Assembly (NCBI GenBank): GCA_002421685.1
Contig: DISB01000022.1
Coordinates: 1 to 28,714 of the forward strand
Length of the DNA: 28,714 nt
Direction: 5' to 3'
Source of the DNA: Bacteroidetes bacterium UBA6221
GTDB taxonomy: Bacteria; Bacteroidota; Bacteroidia; Chitinophagales; Chitinophagaceae
Under the pieces are notes generated by a model. The model searched no databases. It was not told the origin of the DNA and worked only from the letters and a program-made list of their open reading frames with translations. Shown piece by piece: positions 7,182 through 13,386 of the stretch; position 1 is the first letter of the stretch; every line of letters starts with the position of its first letter. The position numbers and the translations under genes were made by a program.

Positions 7182-8411
7182 TTAAAGTTTTTCCAGTTGA
7201 GATAGTATCCCTTGTTTTTCGGTTTCAGTTCTGGCCAGTGCAAGCGCTTTACGGAGGTTCAGTTTTGCCGCTTCTTTATCCGTTTCCCTGTAAAGCTCGG
7301 CCAGCAATACAAAATAGAAATGGTTGTTTTCCAGGGTTATTTTTTGAGTCTCCGCCAGCGCAGCCTCGCGGCCTTTTACTTTATACAAGGCATATATACG
7401 GTTAAGAAATACGCTGGGAGAAAAATTGATGTGTAATAATTGGTTGTATAGTTGCAGTATCTCCTGCCATTTTTCCCGTGTATCTTCTTTGCGGCAATGC
7501 CAGTATGCTATCCTGGCCTCAAGGTGGTATGTGGTGACCTCGTTGCCTTCGGCGGAAATATCCAGGAAATGTATCCCCCTGTTCACCAGTTCGGCATCCC
7601 AGAGGTCTTCGTTTTGTTCGTGGTATAATATATGCAGCCCGTCGCCTGCTTGGCGTGCGTTAAACCTTGACGCATGAAAACACATCAGCGCAAGCAAAGC
7701 GTTTGTTTTGGGGACATTGGTCTTTTCATACTCTGTAAGTGATATGCACAGGCGCATAGCTTCCAGGCAGAGGTCTTTTCTCAGCAATTCGTTTTGGGTT
7801 TTGGAATAATACCCTTCGCTGAACAACAGGTATATGATGTGCAATACATTATCCAATCTTCGCTCAAGCGCTACCTCAGGGGGCAGTTCCAGCCTTATAC
7901 CCGCTTCCCGCAATTTTTCCTTAGCCCTGAACAGCCGCTTGTTGATGGTTTCTTTGTTGGACAAAAACGCTTCTGCTATCTCATCAATTCCGAAACCACA
8001 TAAAATACGTAGTGCCAACCCTATCTGCGCTTCGCTGGCTATAACGGGATCGCAAACAGCAAACATCATCTGCAGTTGGCTATCCCTGATGTTCTGAAAA
8101 GTGAAATCTGCTTCGGTCAACCGGTAATCAATATCCTGCCTTACTATTACTTCGGGTATAACTTTTTCCTCGAGTATCTTATTTCTCCTGAGATGGTACA
8201 GGGCCTTCTGCCTGGCCACGGCATATAGCCATGCCGTGGGGTTGGGCGGCATTCCTTTCATGCCCCATGTCTCTGCCGCCACCAGGAATGTTTCGCTTAC
8301 TATATCTTCGGCCAGCTCAATATGCTGCAGGCCAAAACGGCTGCTGATAACAGCAACCATTTTGGTAAATTCCTGCTGGAATAGCGTTTTTAATGTGCCT
8401 TGTTCCGACAT
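7182..8411 (-). CDS. ECF42-type RNA polymerase sigma factor with C-terminal helical domain
   Basis: This is a 409-residue extracytoplasmic-function sigma factor. Region sigma-2 spans about residues 10-80 (AEDIVSETFLVAAETW, then WLYAVARQKALYHLRR). Region sigma-4 lies around 125-175 (LALRILCGFGIDEIAEAF, then KETINKRLFRAKEKLREA). The following 220 residues form the DUF6596/TPR-like extension (LLFSEGYYS, ALLALMCFHASRFNAR) that defines the ECF42 group. Such sigma factors lack a classical anti-sigma factor and are thought to be controlled through the extension. The YCII-domain partner gene lies 17 bases upstream, the standard ECF42 arrangement. Confidence 0.93.
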   Translation of the reverse strand: MSEQGTLKTLFQQEFTKMVAVISSRFGLQHIELAEDIVSETFLVAAETWGMKGMPPNPTAWLYAVARQKALYHLRRNKILEEKVIPEVIVRQDIDYRLTEADFTFQNIRDSQLQMMFAVCDPVIASEAQIGLALRILCGFGIDEIAEAFLSNKETINKRLFRAKEKLREAGIRLELPPEVALERRLDNVLHIIYLLFSEGYYSKTQNELLRKDLCLEAMRLCISLTEYEKTNVPKTNALLALMCFHASRFNARQAGDGLHILYHEQNEDLWDAELVNRGIHFLDISAEGNEVTTYHLEARIAYWHCRKEDTREKWQEILQLYNQLLHINFSPSVFLNRIYALYKVKGREAALAETQKITLENNHFYFVLLAELYRETDKEAAKLNLRKALALARTETEKQGILSQLEKL

Positions 8412-8428
8412 CGTTTCGGGTGAATCTG

Positions 8429-8773
8429 TTACGCGCCTTCATGAAAGGAACGGACTTCCACGCTACCGCCCAGGTCGAGGGCCGGGCAGCCGTGCGCCAG
8501 GGTTGTAGCCTCTTCCAGGCTCTCAGCCTTTACAACTAAATACCCACCCAATATCTCTTTTATCTCCACAAACGGACCGTCGGTTATTACACCGCCGGAT
8601 TTCAGGACCTTACCTTCAAGGGCCAGGCGTGTAGGGCCTGCACCCAGGTTTCCTTTCTCTTTAATTCCCATCACCCATTCCTGCCATTTTTTTGACAGGG
8701 CCTCCATTTCCTTCGGCGATATGCCGGCCGGGTCTGATGCCGGGCGCCGGAATAATAATAAGAACTCTTTCAT
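8429..8773 (-). CDS. YCII/DGPF-domain protein, partner of the ECF42 sigma factor
   Basis: The 114-residue protein is a YCII-related dimeric alpha/beta-barrel protein. The DGPF motif is present in ITDGPFVEIKEILGGYLVV (about residues 65-84), and the N-terminus MKEFLLLFRR is typical. In many bacteria this family is encoded next to ECF42 sigma factors and is taken to be a regulator or target of them. Its biochemical activity is not established. It starts the three-gene minus-strand module (YCII, sigma factor, AhpD-like). An inverted repeat, GTATAA-N-TTATAC, lies 30-42 bases upstream. Confidence 0.92.
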   Translation of the reverse strand: MKEFLLLFRRPASDPAGISPKEMEALSKKWQEWVMGIKEKGNLGAGPTRLALEGKVLKSGGVITDGPFVEIKEILGGYLVVKAESLEEATTLAHGCPALDLGGSVEVRSFHEGA

Positions 8774-8802
8774 TTTCGTTTTTGTTTTATTGGTTATTGA
8801 AT

Positions 8803-8815
8803 GTATAAATTATAC
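8803..8815. promoter_or_regulatory. inverted repeat GTATAA-N-TTATAC upstream of the ECF42 module
   Basis: A 13-base perfect inverted repeat with a one-base centre sits 30-42 bases before the YCII start codon, where a promoter or operator is expected. The stretch 8774-8918 has no other gene-like signal. Confidence 0.4.
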
Positions 8816-8918
8816 CTCAATAATGACCGACACGGATAAAACAGGACAATGACAGCAATAAATTTTTCGTACATCGGATATTACGGGCGAGAGGTGAAGG
8901 ATAACAGCCTATATCCGG

Positions 8919-9491
8919 CTACCTCTTCAGTTGTTCAAAGCCTTTATTAACTACCTTCACGGCCCGGGTATAGAGTTCCGCGTTCCCTTTATTCATTTTT
9001 TTCAACAGGTTGCGGCATTCTGAAAGGAAGACCCGGGCAAAATCACCATCATGCTGCGCTATCTCAGCACTGTTGTCTATAATGTCCGCATATTTTACCG
9101 TCTGCGCACCGGGACTGGTATTGGCCATCCGCTCCGCTTCTTTTTCTTTCCTGCTCCTGCGGTTCATTATCGGAAAATCTTTTTTTACATACACATCAGT
9201 CAATTCTTCCACCAGCTCCAGGGTTTTCAGCGCCTTGTCCCTGTCCATCACCTGTAGCAGGAACGCCTTGAGTTCTTCTTTGGTTACTAAGGTGTCCTCC
9301 AGTACATCATGCAGCAAGGCGGCTGCCAGCAGCTGAATATCGCCGATATATTCCCGGCAAAGTTCCATAACCCTGATGGGATGCACTATATACCGGTCGG
9401 GTGTATATTTCCTCAACTGCTCCCCATGTGCCCTGTCAGCAAAATCGCGGATTTCTGCCAATATTTTATCCATTGCAGGAATAACATTCAC
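8919..9491 (-). CDS. HD-domain phosphohydrolase (RelA/SpoT hydrolase-like)
   Basis: The 190-residue protein is a single HD domain close to the hydrolase half of RelA/SpoT and to Mesh1-type small alarmone hydrolases. Visible signature parts are RKYTPDRYIVHPIRV (His37), LLHDVLEDT (His61-Asp62, Glu65-Asp66) and VKYADIIDN (Asp about 136), which together bind one Mn ion in the family. The likely reaction is removal of the 3' pyrophosphate from (p)ppGpp or hydrolysis of a related nucleotide, but the substrate is inferred only. There is no synthetase domain. The ATG at 9491 is used; the internal ATG at 9473 (MDKILAEI) is an alternative start. The upstream DNA holds a striking GTTAAC array. Confidence 0.85.
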   Translation of the reverse strand: MNVIPAMDKILAEIRDFADRAHGEQLRKYTPDRYIVHPIRVMELCREYIGDIQLLAAALLHDVLEDTLVTKEELKAFLLQVMDRDKALKTLELVEELTDVYVKKDFPIMNRRSRKEKEAERMANTSPGAQTVKYADIIDNSAEIAQHDGDFARVFLSECRNLLKKMNKGNAELYTRAVKVVNKGFEQLKR

Positions 9492-9540
9492 GATACAATT
9501 ATAGTTTTTCTCTGCGAGAGGTGTCTCTTTGCCAGTTTTT

Positions 9541-9582
9541 GTTAACCGCTCGTTAACGACTTGTGAAGCGGTCGTTAACGAG
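9541..9582. promoter_or_regulatory. helically phased GTTAAC operator-like array
   Basis: GTTAAC occurs at 9541, 9552 and 9574, spaced 11 and 22 bases apart (one and two helical turns). The last two form a perfect 12-bp inverted repeat, CTCGTTAACGAC (9549-9560) and GTCGTTAACGAG (9571-9582), with a 10-base spacer. It lies 50-90 bases upstream of the HD gene start and probably binds a dimeric regulator. Confidence 0.55.
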
Positions 9583-9630
9583 GGCTACATTCCCCCGGTT
9601 ATGTACTGCACCGTTACATATTTGCAACAT

Positions 9631-9804
9631 ACATTAATAATATTTTCCGCAGCATATAGAGGAAGAGAATAGCTGCACAAAAAAGGGATCAGCAAAAAAA
9701 TTAATGAGTTAAAGTATATACTGCAGTCTTGTGCTGCGGTATACGTAAGAGTCTCTCTCTTATCCCTTATATACAGGGGTCCTTTTCAGGACTCCTATTT
9801 TTTT
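9631..9804 (+). ncRNA. candidate structured small RNA, about 170 nt
   Basis: No open frame explains this stretch, yet it ends in a good plus-strand terminator. Three elements are visible. Hairpin 1 is GCAGC-a-TAT (9649-9657) with ATAGCTGC (9669-9676), with a purine loop AGAGGAAGAGA. A stem AAGGGAT (9683-9689) pairs with ATCCCTT (9762-9768). It encloses hairpin 2, ATACTGCAG (9718-9726) with CTGCGGTAT (9734-9742). The loop of hairpin 1 can pair with TCTCTT (9756-9761), giving a possible pseudoknot. A near-consensus -7 element (CATATTTG, 9617-9624) fits a start near 9631. Flanking genes are on the minus strand, so this would be an independent transcript. The family is not recognised; both ends are approximate. 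Confidence 0.45.
9776..9804 (+). terminator. plus-strand terminator of the candidate small RNA
   Basis: An 8-bp stem (GGGGTCCT at 9776-9783 with AGGACTCC at 9788-9795, one G-U pair) has a TTTC loop and is followed by TATTTTTTT. The T-run is present only on the plus strand, so it terminates a plus-strand transcript. Confidence 0.75.
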
Positions 9805-9812
9805 GAAGAAAA

Positions 9813-9849
9813 TATAAAAGCCCCGGCCTGTGCGGCCGGGGCTTTTATA
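9813..9849. terminator. strong bidirectional terminator after the YceI gene
   Basis: A perfect 16-bp stem (TATAAAAGCCCCGGCC at 9813-9828 with 9834-9849) has a 5-base loop. A- and T-rich ends on both sides fit termination of the minus-strand YceI gene and back-up termination from the left. Confidence 0.9.
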
Positions 9850-9864
9850 ATAAAATGTCTGCTG

Positions 9865-10521
9865 TTATTTATTTGCAACAAGATGCACTTTCAGGTTCAC
9901 CTCGGGGCGGATAAATTTATCCCCCAGGCTCTCATCATTGCCATATACTATGTTCCACTGCGTCCTGTCGATATTGAAATCGGCATGAGCCGTTACGCTG
10001 TTGTCAGTAACGGATAGCTTGGCCGGAAATGTTATGCTTTTGGTGATGCCTTTCAGGGTAAGGTTACCTGTCACCATATGTGTAGCGTCTTTCATCACCA
10101 GGTCAGCAGTATTCTGCACACCTTCTGTAACACTTGCTATCTCAAAAGTACCCTCAGGATATTTTTCTACATGAAAGAAATCTTCGCTCTTCAGGTGGTT
10201 TTGGAGTTTTGTATTATTCTCTGCGTCCTGGTCGTCCGGGGTGATGGTATTGATATCCACCGTAAAAGTGCCGCCGGTTAGCTGGCCATTGTTAACAACG
10301 AGGCTGCCATTTTTCAACTTGAGCGTGCCGTGATGGCGAGCTATAGGTTTTGTCCCCACCCATTCAACTGTACTCTCGGTTAAATTAACATTATACGTAA
10401 CACCGGATGCCTGTTCAACCTCCTGTGCTTCCGCTACCTCTGCGCTATCGGCTTTAGGTGCGTCCTTGCAGGCTGCCAATGTCATAAAACCTGCTAAGAA
10501 TGGAATAAATAATTTTTTCAT
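9865..10521 (-). CDS. YceI-family lipoprotein
   Basis: The 218-residue protein starts with a lipoprotein signal (MKKLFIPFLAGFMTLAAC, lipobox LAAC at 15-18). A short Ala/Glu-rich linker follows, and then a YceI lipocalin-like barrel (VTYNVNLTESTVEWVGTKP, GTFEIASVTEG, VTGNLTLKGITKSITFPAKL, ADFNIDRTQWNIVYG). YceI proteins bind polyisoprenoids or related amphiphiles in the periplasm; the ligand here is unknown. The ATG at 10521 is chosen over an upstream in-frame start because it begins the signal. A perfect -7 element lies 24 bases upstream, and a strong terminator follows. Confidence 0.92.
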   Translation of the reverse strand: MKKLFIPFLAGFMTLAACKDAPKADSAEVAEAQEVEQASGVTYNVNLTESTVEWVGTKPIARHHGTLKLKNGSLVVNNGQLTGGTFTVDINTITPDDQDAENNTKLQNHLKSEDFFHVEKYPEGTFEIASVTEGVQNTADLVMKDATHMVTGNLTLKGITKSITFPAKLSVTDNSVTAHADFNIDRTQWNIVYGNDESLGDKFIRPEVNLKVHLVANK

Positions 10522-10545
10522 GTACATACATTTATTGTTTAGACA

Positions 10546-10553
10546 CAAAAATA
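10546..10553 (-). promoter_or_regulatory. -7 promoter element TATTTTTG for the YceI gene
   Basis: This is a perfect TAnnTTTG on the minus strand, 24 bases before the YceI ATG. The divergent rhodanese gene must have its own promoter in the next 70 bases. Confidence 0.6.
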
Positions 10554-10622
10554 AGCCCTTTTGCAATTGGATAGTGTATTTTGCAGTGCATTTTAGTGGT
10601 AAAAAATATCTATAAGGATATA

Positions 10623-10916
10623 ATGGAAAGTATAACAGTTCCAGAATTGAAAGGTTGGGAAAAAAATGCTAAAAAATTCCTGCTGCTTGATGTGCGGGAA
10701 GAATGGGAACATGCCGCCGGTAATATAGGAGGCGTAAATATTCCCCTGGGGGAACTACTATCACGCAAAGAGGAGGTTGATAAGGACGAGGCGGTGGTTG
10801 TATATTGTGAAAAAGGTATTCGGAGCGCCATAGCCATACAGCGGCTGGAGGCATATGGGTTTCACCACCTCATAAATTTGACCGGAGGTATGGCCGCCTG
10901 GAAGAAAAATGCATAG
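10623..10916 (+). CDS. single-domain rhodanese-like protein
   Basis: The 97-residue protein is one rhodanese domain. The persulfide-forming Cys62 is present in the loop CEKGIRS, and the domain shows the usual LLLDVREEWEHAAGNIGG and NLTGGMAAWKK segments. It probably carries sulfane sulfur in the cytoplasm, for example from thiosulfate or a sulfur donor; the acceptor is not evident. The ATG at 10623 follows an AT-rich leader (TAAGGATATA); the in-frame TTG at 10581 is too far upstream to be needed. It is one of only two plus-strand genes in the 3-15 kb block. It faces the VOC gene, 35 bases separating their stops. Confidence 0.92.
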   Translation: MESITVPELKGWEKNAKKFLLLDVREEWEHAAGNIGGVNIPLGELLSRKEEVDKDEAVVVYCEKGIRSAIAIQRLEAYGFHHLINLTGGMAAWKKNA

Positions 10917-10951
10917 CCCTTGTGCTCAACACACACAGGTCAAAAAATTTT

Positions 10952-11395
10952 CTAGTTGTTGGCCGACCGGGCATCGTAGCTAATCATCCATTGAACGCTG
11001 AACCGGTCTGTAAGCATACCGAAATACGAGCCCCAGAAAGTAGTATTCATAGGCATGGTTTGCTTGCCGCCATCCGAAAGTTCTTTATACAGCCTGTCAG
11101 CTTCTTCTTTACTTTCAGCATTGATGGAAATGGAAAAATTGTTCCCTATCACTGTTGCCTGGCCATACACATCGGAGCTGTCACTGCCCATAAGCGATGT
11201 TTCTTTACTCATAGGCAATGATATGTGCATGATCTTGTTAGCTTCTGATTCGGGTATTTCTTCGCCTTCTTCTGAAGGTGGCATTTCGTTAAAACGGCCT
11301 AAATACGAAAATTCTCCGCCGAACACTCTTTTGTAAAAGTTGAACGCCTCTTCGCAGTTGCCGTTGAATGTCAGGTATGGATTAATGATTGCCAT
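10952..11395 (-). CDS. VOC-superfamily (PhnB-like) protein
   Basis: This 147-residue protein belongs to the glyoxalase/bleomycin-resistance fold in its PhnB-like branch. It opens with INPYLTFNGNCEEAFNFYKRVFGG and contains MHISLPMSKETSLMGSD and FWGSYFGMLTDRFSVQWMIS. These proteins are usually small cytoplasmic dimers. Many PhnB-like members have no known substrate, and older annotations as 3-demethylubiquinone methyltransferase are not reliable. It sits downstream of the response regulator on the same strand but behind a terminator, so it is likely transcribed alone. Confidence 0.88.
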   Translation of the reverse strand: MAIINPYLTFNGNCEEAFNFYKRVFGGEFSYLGRFNEMPPSEEGEEIPESEANKIMHISLPMSKETSLMGSDSSDVYGQATVIGNNFSISINAESKEEADRLYKELSDGGKQTMPMNTTFWGSYFGMLTDRFSVQWMISYDARSANN

Positions 11396-11409
11396 GACTT
11401 TGTTTTGTC

Positions 11410-11445
11410 AAAAAAACAAACGGCTATAGCATTATGTTTAGCCGT
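11410..11445 (-). terminator. terminator after the response regulator
   Basis: On the minus strand ACGGCTA (11439-11445) pairs with TAGCCGT (11420-11426) across a 12-base loop, and a T-rich run follows (complement of 11410-11419). It lies just after the response regulator stop. Confidence 0.65.
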
Positions 11446-11460
11446 ACCGACAAAATAACT

Positions 11461-11907
11461 TTAATGTAAGACAAACTGGTCGCGCGGCGGATAGTGCATG
11501 TACGTCTTCCAATCAATACTGCATATTTTCTTAAGCTTTTCGGCCAGTTCCGGTATCGTGTTCGATTTTACTACATAGTAGTTCGCCCCATTCCTGAAGG
11601 CATCCTCGATTTTAGCCTCCTGCTTATGAGCTGTGTACATGATCACCGGGAGGCCGTCATATTCTTTGTTCTTTCTTATTTCCCTTATGCACGACAGGCC
11701 GTCTCTACAAGGCAGGTTAATATCCAAAAACAAAATATCCGGCACATTCTCTTTCAACAAGACGAATAATATTTCTCCGTCTTTAGCATGTCTCATATAT
11801 ACCGGGAGTCGATATTCTTTATTTACTTCGTTTATAGCCAGCTCAAATATTACCACATCGTCCTGGTCATCTTCTGCCAGAAGAATATGTTTTGCTATTT
11901 CCCCCAT
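11461..11907 (-). CDS. stand-alone response regulator receiver protein
   Basis: The 148-residue protein is a single receiver domain with no output domain. It has the acidic cluster AEDDQDD (12-17), the phospho-acceptor Asp62 in LFLDINLPCRDG, the switch Thr92 in MYTAH and Lys114 in YYVVKS, so all phosphotransfer residues are intact. It resembles the Rcp1/CheY-like regulators that pair with hybrid histidine kinases or phytochromes, but no kinase gene is adjacent. The ATG at 11907 (MGEIAKHILLAEDD) is chosen; an upstream in-frame TTG at 11940 would overlap the promoter. A perfect -7 element lies 30 bases upstream. Confidence 0.93.
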   Translation of the reverse strand: MGEIAKHILLAEDDQDDVVIFELAINEVNKEYRLPVYMRHAKDGEILFVLLKENVPDILFLDINLPCRDGLSCIREIRKNKEYDGLPVIMYTAHKQEAKIEDAFRNGANYYVVKSNTIPELAEKLKKICSIDWKTYMHYPPRDQFVLH

Positions 11908-11937
11908 TTTATTAATATAGTTTGTTTCGCTGCTTGC

Positions 11938-11945
11938 CAAAGATA
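11938..11945 (-). promoter_or_regulatory. -7 promoter element TATCTTTG for the response regulator
   Basis: This is a perfect TAnnTTTG on the minus strand, 30 bases before the ATG at 11907. It supports that ATG over the earlier TTG. Confidence 0.6.
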
Positions 11946-12060
11946 GGGCAGAAATTTTAAGATTTTACTTATAAAAAATCAATCTATAATACTGCTTCTT
12001 TAAGAAGACGCGCCAGATTAAAAAATGCTTGTTGCAATGTCAACAGTTATACGGGCAATA

Positions 12061-12072
12061 TGTTTATAAACA
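12061..12072. promoter_or_regulatory. palindrome TGTTTATAAACA upstream of the DtxR-type gene
   Basis: A 12-bp perfect palindrome lies 43-54 bases before the start of the DtxR-family regulator. This is a reasonable place for an autoregulatory operator, although it is not the known DtxR or MntR box. Confidence 0.3.
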
Positions 12073-12115
12073 ATACCGAACGGCTATATTCAACGGACTT
12101 TCTTAATTTAGACGA

Positions 12116-12778
12116 ATGGTGGAACTTACTTTCACAGAAGAGAATTACATCAAAGCCATATATGCTATCCAGGACAGGAGCGAACATGGCGAAGCGTCCG
12201 TGAATGAAATTGCCGAAAGGATGCAAACGCGCCCCGCTACAGTTACCGATATGTTCAGAAAGCTTTCCGAAAAAAACCTGATTCATTATGAGAAATATAA
12301 AAAGGTACGCCTCACAGATGCGGGCGCAAAGATTGCCCTGAATATCCTGCGCAAACACCGCCTATGGGAGACTTTTCTCTGCGATAAGCTTAATTTTTCC
12401 TGGGATGAGGTACATGAAGTAGCCGAGCAGTTGGAACATATCCGTTCTCAAAAACTTATAGACAGGATGGACGAATTTCTGGGTTTTCCTGAATACGACC
12501 CACACGGAGACCCCATACCCAAACATGACGGCGCAATGCCCGCCAGCAAGGCCATTCCGCTCAGCGAAATGCCGGAGCAAATAAAATGCATATTCGTAGC
12601 TGTTAATGATACATCTACGGCCTTCCTGCAGCAGCTTAAGCGATTCAACCTTGAAATAGGCTCCGAACTGTTGATAACCGAACGAATGCCATACGACAAA
12701 AGCGTGTGGGTTACCAACAAACTGGGCGACAGTTTTCAGTTATCAGAAAAAATAGCCGGCAATATTTTCGTTGTTTGA
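12116..12778 (+). CDS. DtxR/MntR-family metal-dependent transcriptional regulator
   Basis: The 220-residue protein has an N-terminal winged helix (residues 1-70, with MVELTFTEENYIKAIYAI and NEIAERMQTRPATVTDMFRK). A metal-binding and dimerisation domain follows (HRLWETFL, VAEQLEHI, then PEYDPHGDPIP), and then an SH3-like FeoA domain in the last 80 residues. Family members bind Mn(II) or Fe(II) and repress uptake or activate efflux genes. No transporter gene lies nearby, so its targets are elsewhere. A near-consensus -7 element (TAATTTAG, 12104-12111) ends only four bases before the ATG, which suggests a very short or absent leader. Its stop directly abuts that of the convergent DUF2480 gene. 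Confidence 0.93.
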   Translation: MVELTFTEENYIKAIYAIQDRSEHGEASVNEIAERMQTRPATVTDMFRKLSEKNLIHYEKYKKVRLTDAGAKIALNILRKHRLWETFLCDKLNFSWDEVHEVAEQLEHIRSQKLIDRMDEFLGFPEYDPHGDPIPKHDGAMPASKAIPLSEMPEQIKCIFVAVNDTSTAFLQQLKRFNLEIGSELLITERMPYDKSVWVTNKLGDSFQLSEKIAGNIFVV

Positions 12779-13294
12779 TTATTTCTTAAGCGGCTGCTTG
12801 TAAATGGGAACAGTAGAGCAGGGCTCTCCATACATCAGCGACTTTACTACAGGCCTCAGCTTTTCGGTGGCGGCCACATAGGCTATTTCAGGCACAGCCT
12901 TATCACCGCAGCCTTTCAGCACTACACGTTTGTCGGTATATTCAGTAATATCAATGGTATTTATTGCATCGGTTACCAGCTTTTTGTACAGTTCTTCGGC
13001 AGAACCAAAATACATACCGGCCGCAAAGGGTTGAAGATAGGCTGCAATCAACATATAAGCCCATACAGGCACTATGGCATCTGCGGAGCAATATATCGCA
13101 ACGTTTTTGTCTTTGTATTGTTCCCAGTCGTGGGTCTTCATGGCATCACGGAAGTCCTTCTCCTTCAGTATCATCTCGCGAAACAGGAAGGGCTTGATAT
13201 CGAAAGTAACGACGTCCTCGTAGACGGGCAGATAATTTGCCAGGTCCAGGGTAACTATCCCGCTTTCCGCCACCTTGTTCACTATCAGGTCCAT
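12779..13294 (-). CDS. DUF2480 family protein
   Basis: This 171-residue protein matches DUF2480, a Bacteroidota family of unknown function. Features seen are LANYLPVYEDVVTFDIKPFL, the DWEQYKDKNVAIYCSADAIV segment and the KRVVLKGCGDKAVPEIAYV segment with a conserved Cys. It has no signal peptide or membrane span and is likely cytoplasmic. Its stop codon is immediately adjacent to the stop of the convergent DtxR gene, with no terminator between. A perfect -7 element (13299-13306) ends four bases before the ATG. Confidence 0.87.
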   Translation of the reverse strand: MDLIVNKVAESGIVTLDLANYLPVYEDVVTFDIKPFLFREMILKEKDFRDAMKTHDWEQYKDKNVAIYCSADAIVPVWAYMLIAAYLQPFAAGMYFGSAEELYKKLVTDAINTIDITEYTDKRVVLKGCGDKAVPEIAYVAATEKLRPVVKSLMYGEPCSTVPIYKQPLKK

Positions 13295-13298
13295 ACGG

Positions 13299-13306
13299 CA
13301 AAGTTA
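13299..13306 (-). promoter_or_regulatory. -7 promoter element TAACTTTG abutting the DUF2480 start
   Basis: A perfect TAnnTTTG on the minus strand is followed by only CCGT before the ATG, so transcription would start at or very near the start codon. Confidence 0.6.
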
Positions 13307-13326
13307 CGATAAGGCGCTCTAAAACT

Positions 13327-13356
13327 AAACAGCCGCACCGGCGGGTGCGACTGTTT
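13327..13356 (-). terminator. terminator after the SurA/PpiD-like gene
   Basis: A 13-bp stem with one mismatch (13327-13339 with 13344-13356) has a GGCG loop. On the minus strand the T-rich TTTAGTTTT follows. Confidence 0.75.
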
Positions 13357-13386
13357 ATGTCTATGCGTTGTTAACTCGAGTTTATA

